From Syntrophomonadaceae bacterium (GTDB taxonomy: Bacteria > Bacillota > Syntrophomonadia > Syntrophomonadales > Syntrophomonadaceae), in assembly GCA_012798055.1 (NCBI GenBank), contig JAAZOA010000219.1, forward strand, positions 1-19,404: a stretch of 19,404 nt of DNA, read 5' to 3'. Position 1 is the stretch's first letter. The number at the start of each line of letters is the position of its first letter. Positions 1 through 7,185 of this stretch are shown in pieces. Both the position numbers and the translations under genes were made by a program. The notes beneath the pieces were generated by a model. The model ran no database searches, was not told where the DNA came from, and saw nothing but the letters and a program-made list of their open reading frames with translations.

Positions 1-163
1 ACACGATGGCTGCGTTTTTGATGAAGTCGCTCTTCCATTGGCTGAGCATCTGGGGATTAAGTTGGTACTTAGACGCCACCTGGTTCAAGGTTGATTCCTC
101 TTGCAGTAGCTCCAATACCACTTTGGCCTTGAATTCTGCTGTGTAACGATTTCTTTTTTCCAT
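1..163 (-). CDS. IS3-type transposase OrfA, N-terminal part (runs off window)
   Basis: Read on the minus strand from ATG at 163, this open frame runs to the window edge (54 codons visible). It starts MEKRNRYTAEFKAKVVLE and continues with QLNPQMLSQWK, the helix-turn-helix start of OrfA proteins of IS3-family insertion sequences. OrfA binds the ends of the element and, in this family, is usually joined to the DDE catalytic OrfB by a programmed frameshift; OrfB would lie outside the window. The element's outer end should lie between the start codon and the RAYT remnant that begins at 221. A TGAGACACATG string (minus strand, 202-192) could be close to the terminal repeat, but the exact end cannot be fixed without the other end. 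The family call is from sequence recognition and is fairly secure. Confidence 0.8.
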   Translation of the reverse strand, partial: MEKRNRYTAEFKAKVVLELLQEESTLNQVASKYQLNPQMLSQWKSDFIKNAAIV

Positions 164-220
164 GTTTTCATTTTAGCTTATTTCCAACTAACATGTGTCT
201 CAGCTCTTGGGAGCATTATA

Positions 221-283
221 TTAAGCCGGCGACAAACCTGTATAATTAACGGCTTGCCATTCCATTTTATTCGAAAGGATTAG
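221..283 (+). pseudogene. 3' remnant of a RAYT transposase gene
   Basis: The last 20 codons plus TAG align without gaps to the end of the intact RAYT at 8863-9633. Here the peptide is LSRRQTCIINGLPFHFIRKD; in the intact gene it is LSLRQICRITGLPFHVVRKA. The rest of the gene is missing upstream, where an IS3-type element occupies the sequence. The insertion, or a deletion next to it, therefore probably removed the body of this RAYT. The terminal hairpin of the element follows seven bases after the stop codon, as in the intact copy. Confidence 0.8.
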
Positions 284-289
284 ACGTTG

Positions 290-314
290 ACACAAAAGAA
301 CCGTCCCTATGTGT
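290..314 (-). repeat. RAYT-associated terminal hairpin, right end of remnant
   Basis: This is a 25-bp imperfect palindrome. On the minus strand it reads ACACATA, then GGGACGGTTCT, then TTTGTGT. Its loop is identical to that of the other copies in the window and its stem belongs to the ACACAAG/CTTGTGT class, with two decayed positions. It lies 7 bp after the stop codon of the RAYT remnant, the same arrangement as at the right end of RAYT element 1. Confidence 0.85.
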
Positions 315-405
315 TTATAATTAAAATAGTACAGTCAATATTCGGGAAGCAATATAGTTGGAGGGCATTCTGAATTTGAGTCAATGAGAGAGAGGGGAGT
401 AGCGC

Positions 406-777
406 ATGTGGAAGAAAATCTTTGTCTCGCTATTGGTTTTGACACTATCGGCCGTTGGAATTTTCGGATGTTCCCAAACAGAGCCAGTAAAAATAACCAA
501 TGAACAGACAGAGCCAGCTGGCACAACCAATCAACAAGGGACAATAGAGTTGTCATTAGAAGAACTGTCAATGTACAATGGAGAAAATGGAAATCCTGCT
601 TATGTAGCGGTTGATGGAGTGATATATGACGTATCCAAATCAACCAAGTGGCAAGTCGGAAAACACTGTAGGTTTACTGCTGGAAAAGACTTAACTGACG
701 CCATAAAAAACGAATCACCTCATGGAATAACCCTTCTGTCGAGGCTTCCTGCAATTGGTAAAATCGTAGAAAAATAG
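406..777 (+). CDS. cytochrome b5-like heme-binding lipoprotein
   Basis: The 123-residue product starts with a lipoprotein signal peptide (MWKKIFVSLLVLTLS, then a lipobox ending IFGC with the lipidated Cys at about residue 22). A Thr/Asn/Glu-rich linker of about 25 residues follows. From about residue 46 onward there is a cytochrome b5-like heme/steroid-binding domain with the core strings LSMYNGENGNPAYVAVDG and VIYDVS. The two likely axial heme ligands are the His of GKHCRF and the His of ESPHG. The protein should sit on the outer face of the membrane and carry electrons or bind heme. The start is supported by a GAGAGAGGGGAG ribosome binding site. A small membrane protein gene follows 69 bp downstream and may be its partner. 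The family is clear; the redox partner is unknown. Confidence 0.87.
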   Translation: MWKKIFVSLLVLTLSAVGIFGCSQTEPVKITNEQTEPAGTTNQQGTIELSLEELSMYNGENGNPAYVAVDGVIYDVSKSTKWQVGKHCRFTAGKDLTDAIKNESPHGITLLSRLPAIGKIVEK

Positions 778-846
778 ACACTTCTCTGGGTAAGCCCATT
801 ACCGTATTTCTGTATGGAAAATCATCTGTGGCTGGAGGTGTAGACG

Positions 847-1062
847 ATGTTTGTGCCAATTGTGGCCGGAAGACCTCTTAATGTTTGGCTGGGATTTGTG
901 TTGCTGTTTCTGCTGATATTTCAGATCATAACATGCAAACGCTGGCTCAAAGTCCCGTTTGTTTATCATCGAAGAAAAGGTTGGCTGATGGCTATAGTGG
1001 CTTTTATACACGCTTTTTGGTGGATAGGTATATGGTTTTTGGGTTTTAGAATCGGCTATTAG
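847..1062 (+). CDS. small two-helix membrane protein downstream of the b5 lipoprotein
   Basis: This is a 71-residue, strongly hydrophobic product. One helix covers about residues 12-29 (VWLGFVLLFLLIFQIITC) and a second about 46-67 (LMAIVAFIHAFWWIGIWFLG), with a basic loop RWLKVPFVYHRRKGW between them. His residues in the loop and in helix 2 could bind heme, but this is speculation. A GGAGGTG ribosome binding site lies before the ATG. The gene is co-directional with the b5 lipoprotein gene and probably co-transcribed, so a membrane anchor or electron-transfer partner role is reasonable. I do not recognise a named family. A RAYT-type hairpin array begins 3 bp after the stop codon. Confidence 0.7.
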   Translation: MFVPIVAGRPLNVWLGFVLLFLLIFQIITCKRWLKVPFVYHRRKGWLMAIVAFIHAFWWIGIWFLGFRIGY

Positions 1063-1065
1063 GGT

Positions 1066-1107
1066 AACACAAGGGTAACATAACACAAGGGGACGGTTCT
1101 CTTGTGT
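1066..1107 (+). repeat. solo RAYT-type hairpin with preceding partial arm copy
   Basis: A full 25-bp hairpin lies at 1083-1107: ACACAAG, loop GGGACGGTTCT, CTTGTGT, with perfect 7-bp arms. It is preceded by a partial unit, AACACAAGGG, at 1066-1075. It begins just after the stop codon of the small membrane protein gene. No RAYT coding remnant is recognisable downstream, so this is either a solo hairpin or the left end of a lost element. It could also act as a transcript 3' end. Confidence 0.85.
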
Positions 1108-1375
1108 CAAGAGATAATTGAAATAAGGCGTTGAAATGCACGCCTAAGAATACCAGCAACCACTGCAAGTAACATCGACCGCTTGAAGAGATGGCTGAGT
1201 AGTTGCATTACTATATCAAAATACTCATACTGAAAATACAGAATGTTATAAGCTATTCTATCAAGCTTAAGGCATATGCATCAAATTTCTGGCATATGAT
1301 GACATCGGGCTGGATATTTGCGGTCCAAGAATTAAAGGCGAAATGAGTCCACGGTAGCGAGAGAGGAGGAGTCAA
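1108..1375. other. intergenic stretch without recognised gene
   Basis: No convincing coding frame or RNA gene is seen. The stretch is AT-rich, contains two GGCATATG copies about 25 bp apart, and ends in the AGAGAGGAGGAG ribosome binding site of the SLH gene. It probably holds the promoter of that gene, but no clear -35/-10 pair stands out. Confidence 0.4.
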
Positions 1376-2101
1376 ATGAAAAGGTTACTGGTTTACGTGC
1401 TGATGATGGGACTTTTGCTGCCCGGCAGTGCAGTCTTGGCCGCCAATGGTCCAGATCCAGGGCAGGGAGACATGGATCGGACCAGATTAAGGACTATGTT
1501 GCAGGACCAGGTGTTTTTGGATGAAGCTGCGATCATAAGGCAGCGAGACCGCGACCGGATTTCTTTTCCAGATACCGTTAACCATTGGGCTCAGTCCCAT
1601 ATCGCCAACGCCTTTGGGTGGGGACTGGTAGCGGGTTATCCCGATGGTAATTTCGGACCGGAACGCTATGTGAGCGGGATCGAGGCGGTAATCATCCTGG
1701 ATAATTTTGCCCGCTGTTTAAACGGCCTGAACCTGGGAACGGCCAGTGGGGCAACCATTAACTGGGAACAAGTGCCGGTGTGGGCTCGAACCCGCTTGCA
1801 GGAGTCGACAGCTATGCAGATTGCCTTGCAGAGTCAGTTCTATGGGGAAGCCCAGGTCAATCGTCTCCAGGTAGCCACCACCCTTGCCAAAATGCTGGGG
1901 TTGCAACCGCTTGAACCTGATGCCGGCCAGTTGGTTTTCCAGGACCAGAACCGGATCCCCTCCGAACAGTTAGGGTACATCCTGGCACTCAAGAATGCAG
2001 GCATTATTGCCGGTAATGGGGGCAATTTTGAGCCCATGCGGCTTGTTACCCGCGCTGAAATAACGACCATGCTGATGCAAATAATAGACAACCTGGATTA
2101 A
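1376..2101 (+). CDS. S-layer homology (SLH) domain protein
   Basis: The 241-residue product begins with a Sec signal peptide (MKRLLVYVLMMGLLLPGSA, cleavage expected after VLA near residue 22). After a charged linker it carries three SLH-like repeats. The first is about 64-113 (FPDTVNHWAQSHIANAFGWG, then GYPDGNFGPERYVSGIEAV). The second, about 114-175, is degenerate and contains VNRLQVATTLAKMLGL. The third is about 188-238 (FQDQ...GYILALKNAGIIAG, NFEPMRLVTRAEITTMLMQI). SLH domains bind pyruvylated secondary cell-wall polymers and tether proteins to the cell surface. Nothing else is present, so this is a short SLH-only protein, perhaps a cell-wall anchor or structural protein. The start has a GGAGGAG site at good spacing. 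Confidence 0.85.
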   Translation: MKRLLVYVLMMGLLLPGSAVLAANGPDPGQGDMDRTRLRTMLQDQVFLDEAAIIRQRDRDRISFPDTVNHWAQSHIANAFGWGLVAGYPDGNFGPERYVSGIEAVIILDNFARCLNGLNLGTASGATINWEQVPVWARTRLQESTAMQIALQSQFYGEAQVNRLQVATTLAKMLGLQPLEPDAGQLVFQDQNRIPSEQLGYILALKNAGIIAGNGGNFEPMRLVTRAEITTMLMQIIDNLD

Positions 2102-2123
2102 AATCGGGATTCGAATCCTGACC

Positions 2124-2183
2124 CAAGGGGCAGTTTTTCCATGGATGGGATCGCAATGCGGTAACGTGAAAAAATGCCCCTTG
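2124..2183. other. inverted repeat downstream of the SLH gene
   Basis: Arms of 15 bp (CAAGGGGCAGTTTTT at 2124-2138 and AAAAAATGCCCCTTG at 2169-2183) match with one mismatch around a 30-bp loop. The stem could end the SLH transcript, but no T-run follows the right arm, so it is not a canonical terminator. The layout, with T-runs facing inward, also suits the ends of a very small palindromic element. Confidence 0.5.
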
Positions 2184-2319
2184 TTCTGTCTCCAGATTCT
2201 TTCGCAGCTGAAGTCAGGCTTGGAAAAGCGCCCCAGCGATGTACGCAAAGCCTTGGATTTTGATAAACGCCTCTAAAACCCCATCCTGAGGAGAAAATAA
2301 CAACCTAACGAGGTGGCCA

Positions 2320-4098
2320 ATGACGCTTGAGCAGATAATCATCATGAGCATCTTATTAATCATGCTGTTGCTCCTGATTTGGGGGAAATGGCGCTATGAT
2401 TTAGTCGCCATGGTCACATTGCTAATAGTGACGATAATCGGCATAGTCCCAGCCTCGGAGGCCTTTAGCGGATTCGGACATCCGGCCGTAATCACTGTAG
2501 CTGCGATACTGGTTGTCAGCAAAGGCCTTATCAACTCTGGGATAGTGGGTTACATAGCTGGATTGATGAATAAGGTGGGCGAAAATTACTTATTGCAGCT
2601 ATTGCTCCTGGTTGGTGCGGTAATTATATGCTCCGCGTTCATGAATAATATTGCTGCCCTAGCTTTATTTTTACCGGTGGCTATCCGTATTGCCCGGAGA
2701 AACGACAAATCGCCGTCCCTGTATCTCATGCCCCTGGCTTTTGGATCGCTACTCGGGGGCTTAATGACCCTGGTGGGTACGCCGCCCAACATCATCATCT
2801 CCAGCTACAGGGCGGAAGCGCTGCAAATCGAGCCCTTCGGTATGTTTGATTTTATTTGGGTGGGCGGCGGAGTGGCCTTGGTCGGGCTAGTTTTTATTCT
2901 CCTGTACGGCTGGCGTTTGATTCCGCAGCGCCAGGCTGCGATATCTAACGATGACCTCCTCAAAGAGGTTGATTACATCACCGCCTTGCAGTTAACCGAC
3001 AATCCGCGAATCGAGCTGCCGACCCTAGCCGAGATCGAAATCGTAAGTGATGGCAACGTGGCAGTAATAAGTCACGTGCGAGACGGTGAAAAACAGCTCA
3101 ATCCTTCACCTAATAACATACTTCGCCCCGGCGATACCATTATTGTGGAGGGTGAACCAGATCATTTACAGGAAATCATGGACTACTTCGGCTTAAGATT
3201 GGCTGAAGCCGACAAACTGAGTGAGAAGAACCTCACTTCCGACCAAATCAGTGTGATCGAGGCCACGGTCACACCAAATTCCAGACTAATCGGTGAAACA
3301 GCCAGTTCTCTGCGTTTGCGCGCCCAATTCGGAGTCAACTTATTAGGAATGGCCCGGGAAGGAACCCGTCTCAGTAAAAATCCGAATCAGATTCGGATCA
3401 GGGCCGGTGACGTCCTCCTGCTGCAAGGGGCAACTGAAACCCTGCAGGAAGTGCTTCCGATTTTAGGATGTTTACCCTTGGCTGCAAGAGATATCCGGAT
3501 TGGGAAAAGAAACCGGCTGCTCTCGGGAGTGGGGATATTTATAACTGTATTGATCGTGGCCGTCCTGGATATTATGCCAGTTCAAATTGCCTTCATGGCC
3601 GGTGCGGCTGCCATGGTAATTGCCAAATCACTCACGCTCAGAGAAGCTTATGAAAGTGTTGAATGGCCCATAATTATTCTGCTTGGCGCCCTTATACCGG
3701 TGAGCCAGGCTTTTGAAACCACTGGTAGTGCTGATGTGATCGCCCAGTTCATCCTTGGTCTCTCATTGACAGCCCCTCCTTGGGCTACCCTGATGATTCT
3801 ATTAGGAGCTACCTTACTACTTTCGAACGTCGTCAATAATGCGGCTGCCGCCCTAATCATGGCGCCCATCGCTGTGAACATGGCTTCAGGTCTAGGTTCG
3901 ACTACGGATCCCTTTCTCATGGCGGTGGCCGTAGGGGCCTCCTGCGCTTTCCTGACTCCCATAGGCCATCAATCTAATCTCCTGGTCATGGGACCAGGAG
4001 GTTACAAGTTCGGTGACTATTGGCGCCTGGGGCTGCCCCTTACGCTGCTAGTCCTGGTGGTTGCCACACCGTTGATTCTGCTATTCTGGCCCTTGTAA
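2320..4098 (+). CDS. SLC13/DASS-type permease with two RCK_C (TrkA-C) domains
   Basis: This is a 592-residue polytopic membrane protein. The N-terminal half (about 1-200) has transmembrane helices and the motifs NNIAALALFLPVAIRIA and GTPPNIIISSYR. The cytoplasmic middle holds two RCK_C-like domains, at about 225-300 (ending LRPGDTIIVEGEPDHL) and 306-388 (LIGETASSLRLRAQFGVNLL ... IRAGDVLLLQG). The C-terminal half repeats the transport fold with SNVVNNAAAALIMAPIA and GHQSNLLVMGPGGY. This is the architecture of divalent anion/sodium symporter relatives with regulatory RCK_C inserts. Typical substrates are sulfate, dicarboxylates or similar anions, and the true substrate here cannot be read from sequence. 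A GAGGTGG ribosome binding site precedes the ATG. Length and motifs are complete. A RAYT-type repeat array starts 6 bp after the stop codon. Confidence 0.88.
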   Translation: MTLEQIIIMSILLIMLLLLIWGKWRYDLVAMVTLLIVTIIGIVPASEAFSGFGHPAVITVAAILVVSKGLINSGIVGYIAGLMNKVGENYLLQLLLLVGAVIICSAFMNNIAALALFLPVAIRIARRNDKSPSLYLMPLAFGSLLGGLMTLVGTPPNIIISSYRAEALQIEPFGMFDFIWVGGGVALVGLVFILLYGWRLIPQRQAAISNDDLLKEVDYITALQLTDNPRIELPTLAEIEIVSDGNVAVISHVRDGEKQLNPSPNNILRPGDTIIVEGEPDHLQEIMDYFGLRLAEADKLSEKNLTSDQISVIEATVTPNSRLIGETASSLRLRAQFGVNLLGMAREGTRLSKNPNQIRIRAGDVLLLQGATETLQEVLPILGCLPLAARDIRIGKRNRLLSGVGIFITVLIVAVLDIMPVQIAFMAGAAAMVIAKSLTLREAYESVEWPIIILLGALIPVSQAFETTGSADVIAQFILGLSLTAPPWATLMILLGATLLLSNVVNNAAAALIMAPIAVNMASGLGSTTDPFLMAVAVGASCAFLTPIGHQSNLLVMGPGGYKFGDYWRLGLPLTLLVLVVATPLILLFWPL

Positions 4099-4103
4099 CC
4101 CAA

Positions 4104-4150
4104 AACACAAGGAAACACAAGGGCAACACAAGGGGACGGTTCTCATGTGT
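4104..4150 (+). repeat. left terminal hairpin array of decayed RAYT element
   Basis: Two partial arm units (AACACAAGG at 4104-4112 and AAACACAAGGG at 4113-4123) lead into a full 25-bp hairpin at 4126-4150. That hairpin reads ACACAAG, GGGACGGTTCT, CATGTGT, with one mismatch in the right arm. The array begins 6 bp after the permease stop codon. The same staircase of partial units precedes the other left ends in the window. Confidence 0.85.
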
Positions 4151-4198
4151 CAAAATAGAAAGCCTTGAGAATCATAGAAAAGTATAAAAAGGACGTGA

Positions 4199-4434
4199 AT
4201 GGCAGGAAGTCATGAGAAAATAGTAAATCAGGTGTCTTCCATTCTATAGTTTGAGGAATTGGACAACGGGACCTTTGTCACGAATAAGACGATTTTCATA
4301 GATTTCTGGAAACCACAGAAAATCACGAAAGAAAATTGTGAGTCTTGACTCTTTTTAGATTTGACAGATTAAGCCTGAGGCAAATTTGTAATAGAACCGG
4401 ATTGCCAATCCACATTGTTCGAAAGGATTATTTT
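4199..4434 (+). pseudogene. decayed, internally deleted RAYT transposase gene
   Basis: From ATG at 4199 about 125 bp align base by base to the first 125 bp of the intact RAYT at 8863, after a one-base indel near the start. Shared strings include CTATAGTTTGAGGA versus TTATAGTTCGAGGA, and GACGATTTTCATAGATT versus GACGATTTTCACAGATT. The frame is broken by the indel and by stop codons. The next recognisable homology is the 3' end: AGAACCGGATTGCCA onward gives RTGLPIHIVRKD, matching RITGLPFHVVRK, with the stop codon lost. Roughly 500-550 bp of the middle of the gene, including the HUH and tyrosine motifs, is therefore gone. With the terminal hairpins it makes a non-autonomous, MITE-like relic of about 357 bp. 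Confidence 0.82.
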
Positions 4435-4435
4435 A

Positions 4436-4460
4436 ACACAAGAGAACCGTCCCCATGTGT
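4436..4460 (-). repeat. right terminal hairpin of decayed RAYT element
   Basis: A 25-bp inverted copy of the hairpin. On the minus strand it reads ACACATG, GGGACGGTTCT, CTTGTGT. It closes the decayed element that starts at 4104. An 8-bp perfect inverted repeat (TTCCAATC at 4461-4468, GATTGGAA at 4480-4487) follows directly and might be a relic of the permease terminator. The rest of 4488-4653 shows no recognisable feature. Confidence 0.85.
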
Positions 4461-4653
4461 TTCCAATCCGGCTTCAATTGATTGGAAATGCTGACTGCAC
4501 CGACGAAAGCACGCAGGTAATGGGGTCCAATATTACAAATTTTGAAACATCCAATATGAGCTCAAGCTGATATTTTGCTTGATACCGCCAGGGTAATGAT
4601 TCCATGTTGCGATCTCAGTTCAAGTCAATTCGAAAATCGGCATCCGTTTCCCT

Positions 4654-5673
4654 TTAATTTTTGCCATATTCTTCAGCTAGTTTCTGGAATACATCATGCT
4701 TGTGCTTGCTGCTGAATCCGACCGCAACCGTTTTTACCGATGGGTTACTGAGCAGGGGTAGATAATCATACGGATCCAGGTGTAGCACAGATGCTTGCCT
4801 GAATTCTTCCAGTCCTAGTGCCGATGCCAGACTGCTTATATCTTTCAAACCCTTCATGTTTTGTAGGACCAGTGTTTTCAACTTGTGCAGATGGTCGAAT
4901 GGTGGCAGCGACTCAATATGCAGCAGATTCTGAAGAAATAGATATTGCAACCCGGTCAGGCTGGAAACGAAAGAAATATCCCGTAAACCGCGTATTTGTA
5001 TCAATTCCAAGTCTTTAATATTTGTCATGCCTTTCAAAGCTGACAAATCAGAGATTCCTCCCAATATCACCGCTAAATGCCAAAGTTTTTGCAGTGGTTG
5101 GAGAAATTCCACATTGGTGGTCGATATCCGACTTAAGCTCAGTTTTTCCAAATTAGTCAACCTGCTGATTACTTCTATATGCCGGGTATGCTTCTCAATG
5201 AATAATTCCCGCAGCTCGCTAAAGCGCTCCAAGCAAACCAGATCAGGTTTTCTGGACCTGGTCTCGCCCAAGCATAGTGCTTCCAGGGTATCCGGGATAT
5301 TATTGAGGATCTCGAAACTATCAAGATTCAGGACTCCCAACTTAAGTCTCTTAAGCCCGGGCAGAGTGGCCAATGCCTCAAGATTCTTAACGTGATGACA
5401 GCAGTCGATCTGGAGATGGGTCAGATTCGGGAGCCGGTTTAGAAACGATAAGTCGCATGTTAAATCTGCAAAATAAAACCCGAAAGCACGCAAAGCAATA
5501 TCATTACGAATGGAGAAGACCAGATCATTCAGCAGTGTGAATATCCCTGGATCGAGGTTTTCATAGAATTGAATAACCTTCAAGTCGGTGTAATTTCTCA
5601 ATTGCAGGATTTCTTTTTCCGTCAAGGGTTCTCTGATATCTATCCGGCCTTTTTCGAACATTTCGTATAACAA
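4654..5673 (-). CDS. leucine-rich-repeat protein, cytoplasmic
   Basis: The 339-residue product is made of about ten leucine-rich repeats of 21-24 residues from about residue 70 to 310, for example LSFLNRLPNLTHLQI, LEALATLPGLKRLKL, VISRLTNLEKLSLS, LSALKGMTNIKDLELI and LPPFDHLHKLKTLVLQNM. The first 65 residues are non-repetitive. There is no signal peptide or membrane segment, so it is probably a cytoplasmic protein-interaction scaffold. I chose TTG at 5673 because GGAAGGG lies nine bases upstream, while the first ATG (5661) lacks a well-placed site. The binding partner is unknown. It is co-directional with the acyltransferase-like gene at 6054-6857, but the gap of nearly 400 bp argues against tight coupling. 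Confidence 0.8.
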   Translation of the reverse strand: MLYEMFEKGRIDIREPLTEKEILQLRNYTDLKVIQFYENLDPGIFTLLNDLVFSIRNDIALRAFGFYFADLTCDLSFLNRLPNLTHLQIDCCHHVKNLEALATLPGLKRLKLGVLNLDSFEILNNIPDTLEALCLGETRSRKPDLVCLERFSELRELFIEKHTRHIEVISRLTNLEKLSLSRISTTNVEFLQPLQKLWHLAVILGGISDLSALKGMTNIKDLELIQIRGLRDISFVSSLTGLQYLFLQNLLHIESLPPFDHLHKLKTLVLQNMKGLKDISSLASALGLEEFRQASVLHLDPYDYLPLLSNPSVKTVAVGFSSKHKHDVFQKLAEEYGKN

Positions 5674-5944
5674 CCGATCAAACCCTTCCGATGCAACATT
5701 TTAGACGCCAATGTTCGTATTATCTGCCGACCGTAATTGTCCTGGATGGCAGACCACCGCCATGCTAAACAACAGATGGACTAGGATAATTGCCGATTTC
5801 CTGTTGCTCGTGTGCCCCGGGGAGGACCAGCGAAGAGTGAAGTATGGAGCCAGATGTGCCCAGCATAATCAGAGGCTAACCTGTACTACACGAACAGTCC
5901 AATTCGGTCTTGAATTAATTTTCGGACAATGTCTGAAGCAGGAA
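5674..5944. other. gap without recognised gene
   Basis: No frame here looks coding on either strand. A 132-codon plus-strand frame overlapping this stretch (from 5711) has no ribosome binding site, an unprotein-like composition, and runs antisense into the acyltransferase-like gene. No clear terminator or promoter was found. The region may hold the promoter of the leucine-rich-repeat gene. Confidence 0.35.
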
Positions 5945-6031
5945 TTATTTTTTCGCTGGATTAAGATAGTCTATTTCTCCAAACGGGTCATATTCTATCG
6001 TCCAGGATTTATATTCATCCGGATAATTCAC
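5945..6031 (-). CDS. possible 28-residue protein
   Basis: A short minus-strand frame starts at GTG (6031) with a GAGGTGG ribosome binding site six bases upstream. It lies 22 bp after the stop codon of the acyltransferase-like gene. The product begins MNYPDEYKSWTIEY and ends DPFGEIDYLNPAKK. It is acidic and aromatic-rich, with a protein-like composition (Trp, Tyr, Asp, Pro) unusual for random AT-rich sequence. It could be a real small protein translated from the same mRNA, or the start of a truncated gene. I recognise no family. Confidence 0.38.
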   Translation of the reverse strand: MNYPDEYKSWTIEYDPFGEIDYLNPAKK

Positions 6032-6053
6032 ATTGATCCACCTCGCGTAGATT

Positions 6054-6857
6054 CTATGTCAATCCCCAGCTTTGTTCCACCAGCCAGGCAAGGTGGGACA
6101 AAGCTCTGACTGCTGGTGCACCGTCAATCACATCATGATCGACTAAAATAGTCATGTATAGGTACTCGCGTATCTCCACCTGGTCGTTTTTCACCCCCGG
6201 TTTTTTAACGATCGATCCCACCGCGAAGCAAAGGGGGTGTATGCTTACCGGAATCACCCACCCATTGATCCGGCCCATCATGCCGACGGAGGTTATGATA
6301 ACAGTCCCCATATTCCGCTTGGTCAGGAACGGACTTTGCGTGATTCTAATCCAAGCAAATCTTCGGATGAAACCGGGCAGTGCGTAATATATTTTCATGA
6401 TAAGTTGATTTTTCTGCTCGCCTAGAACATAGTCACCCTCACTATCTATAGCCTGATCCTGGCCAGCTTTGATCTCATCATAAATCTCAGCTACATTCTT
6501 CTGGTTGCTCTTGCGGATCACATAGGGCAGGGGCACCTTTTTCCCCTGAACCTCCCTCTCGATCATGATAGAGATATCGATATCATCAAATAGAACTATC
6601 TTCCTTGTGCCTTTCCTGATACCATGCAGTTCCCGGCACTCATCCACCGCCTGGCTTATGCATTTAATCAGCCAGCTGTTAAAAGATATGCGCTCATGTT
6701 GCGTCCTCTTCGCCTTGATAATTTTGCGGGCATCGGTAACATCCAATTCGATTAATCCTATGATGTGGTGTTTGGTCCGGCTGGCAGCACCGATGTCAAT
6801 GGTCGCTATCCTACTGGCTGGAAAAGATTCGATTTGGTATTTGCCTATGTTATCCAC
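6054..6857 (-). CDS. lipoyl-less 2-oxoacid dehydrogenase acyltransferase-type protein
   Basis: The 267-residue product is a single CAT-like catalytic domain of the E2 family. RIATIDIGAASRTKHHIIGLIELDVTDARK opens it in two stretches, and KGTRKIVLFDDIDISIMIER and NMGTVIITSVGMM are recognisable core strands. Near the C-terminus the active-site string is VDHDVIDGAPA, with catalytic His at 241 and Asp at 245. In classical E2 the motif is HRxxDG; here Asp replaces the Arg. The lipoyl domain and the E1/E3-binding domain are absent, and no dehydrogenase subunits are nearby, so a free acyltransferase of chloramphenicol-acetyltransferase type is more likely than a pyruvate dehydrogenase subunit. The start codon is GTG with a weak GGGGT upstream. 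The acyl donor and acceptor are unknown. Confidence 0.82.
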   Translation of the reverse strand: MDNIGKYQIESFPASRIATIDIGAASRTKHHIIGLIELDVTDARKIIKAKRTQHERISFNSWLIKCISQAVDECRELHGIRKGTRKIVLFDDIDISIMIEREVQGKKVPLPYVIRKSNQKNVAEIYDEIKAGQDQAIDSEGDYVLGEQKNQLIMKIYYALPGFIRRFAWIRITQSPFLTKRNMGTVIITSVGMMGRINGWVIPVSIHPLCFAVGSIVKKPGVKNDQVEIREYLYMTILVDHDVIDGAPAVRALSHLAWLVEQSWGLT

Positions 6858-7049
6858 AGTCTATACCCCAAATACAATAGTCAGCTTTATTATTATCGTA
6901 CCATTAAATCAGCCATTATTATCGATATACCTAGTGGAGTCAGGCAAACCACCACGAAATCACCAGGATAATTATGACGGCAAATCTGATGCCAGCTTGG
7001 CACGTGCAGGCGGAAGTGACCCATAAGAATGGCTCCGGAATGCAGTTTG

Positions 7050-7058
7050 TGGTATAAT
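7050..7058 (+). promoter_or_regulatory. extended -10 promoter for the ABC-F gene
   Basis: TGGTATAAT forms a consensus extended -10 (TGnTATAAT) with a poor -35 region (TGGCTC near 7030-7035). Transcription would start near 7065, leaving a leader of about 250 nt before the ABC-F start codon. The stretch from 6858 to 7049 holds no recognised gene and probably carries the divergent promoter of the acyltransferase-like gene. Confidence 0.55.
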
Positions 7059-7185
7059 CTATGCAATAAATTAGATCGGAGTTGGAAGGATGCGCTAAAT
7101 TTCCTGCTGCTGATATTTGACACTATGGGACTAAGGAAGCTGCCTTTGCTTAGGCTTGTTCGATTGTGTCTGTGCGGGAAAATTG

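Noticed and set aside
287..321. TTGACA and TATAAT spanning the RAYT hairpin, as an outward promoter for the b5 gene
   Set aside because: The spacer is 23 bp, too long for a sigma-70-type promoter. TTGAC also recurs at the RAYT 1 right end simply as part of the element.
2104..2121. tRNA T-arm-like string (GGATTCGAATCC) after the SLH gene
   Set aside because: It is a palindrome, but the obligatory G53-C61 pair is missing and no acceptor, anticodon or D arm can be drawn around it.
5711..6109. 132-codon plus-strand frame in the gap before the acyltransferase-like gene
   Set aside because: It has no ribosome binding site, an unprotein-like composition, and runs antisense over the end of a well-supported gene.
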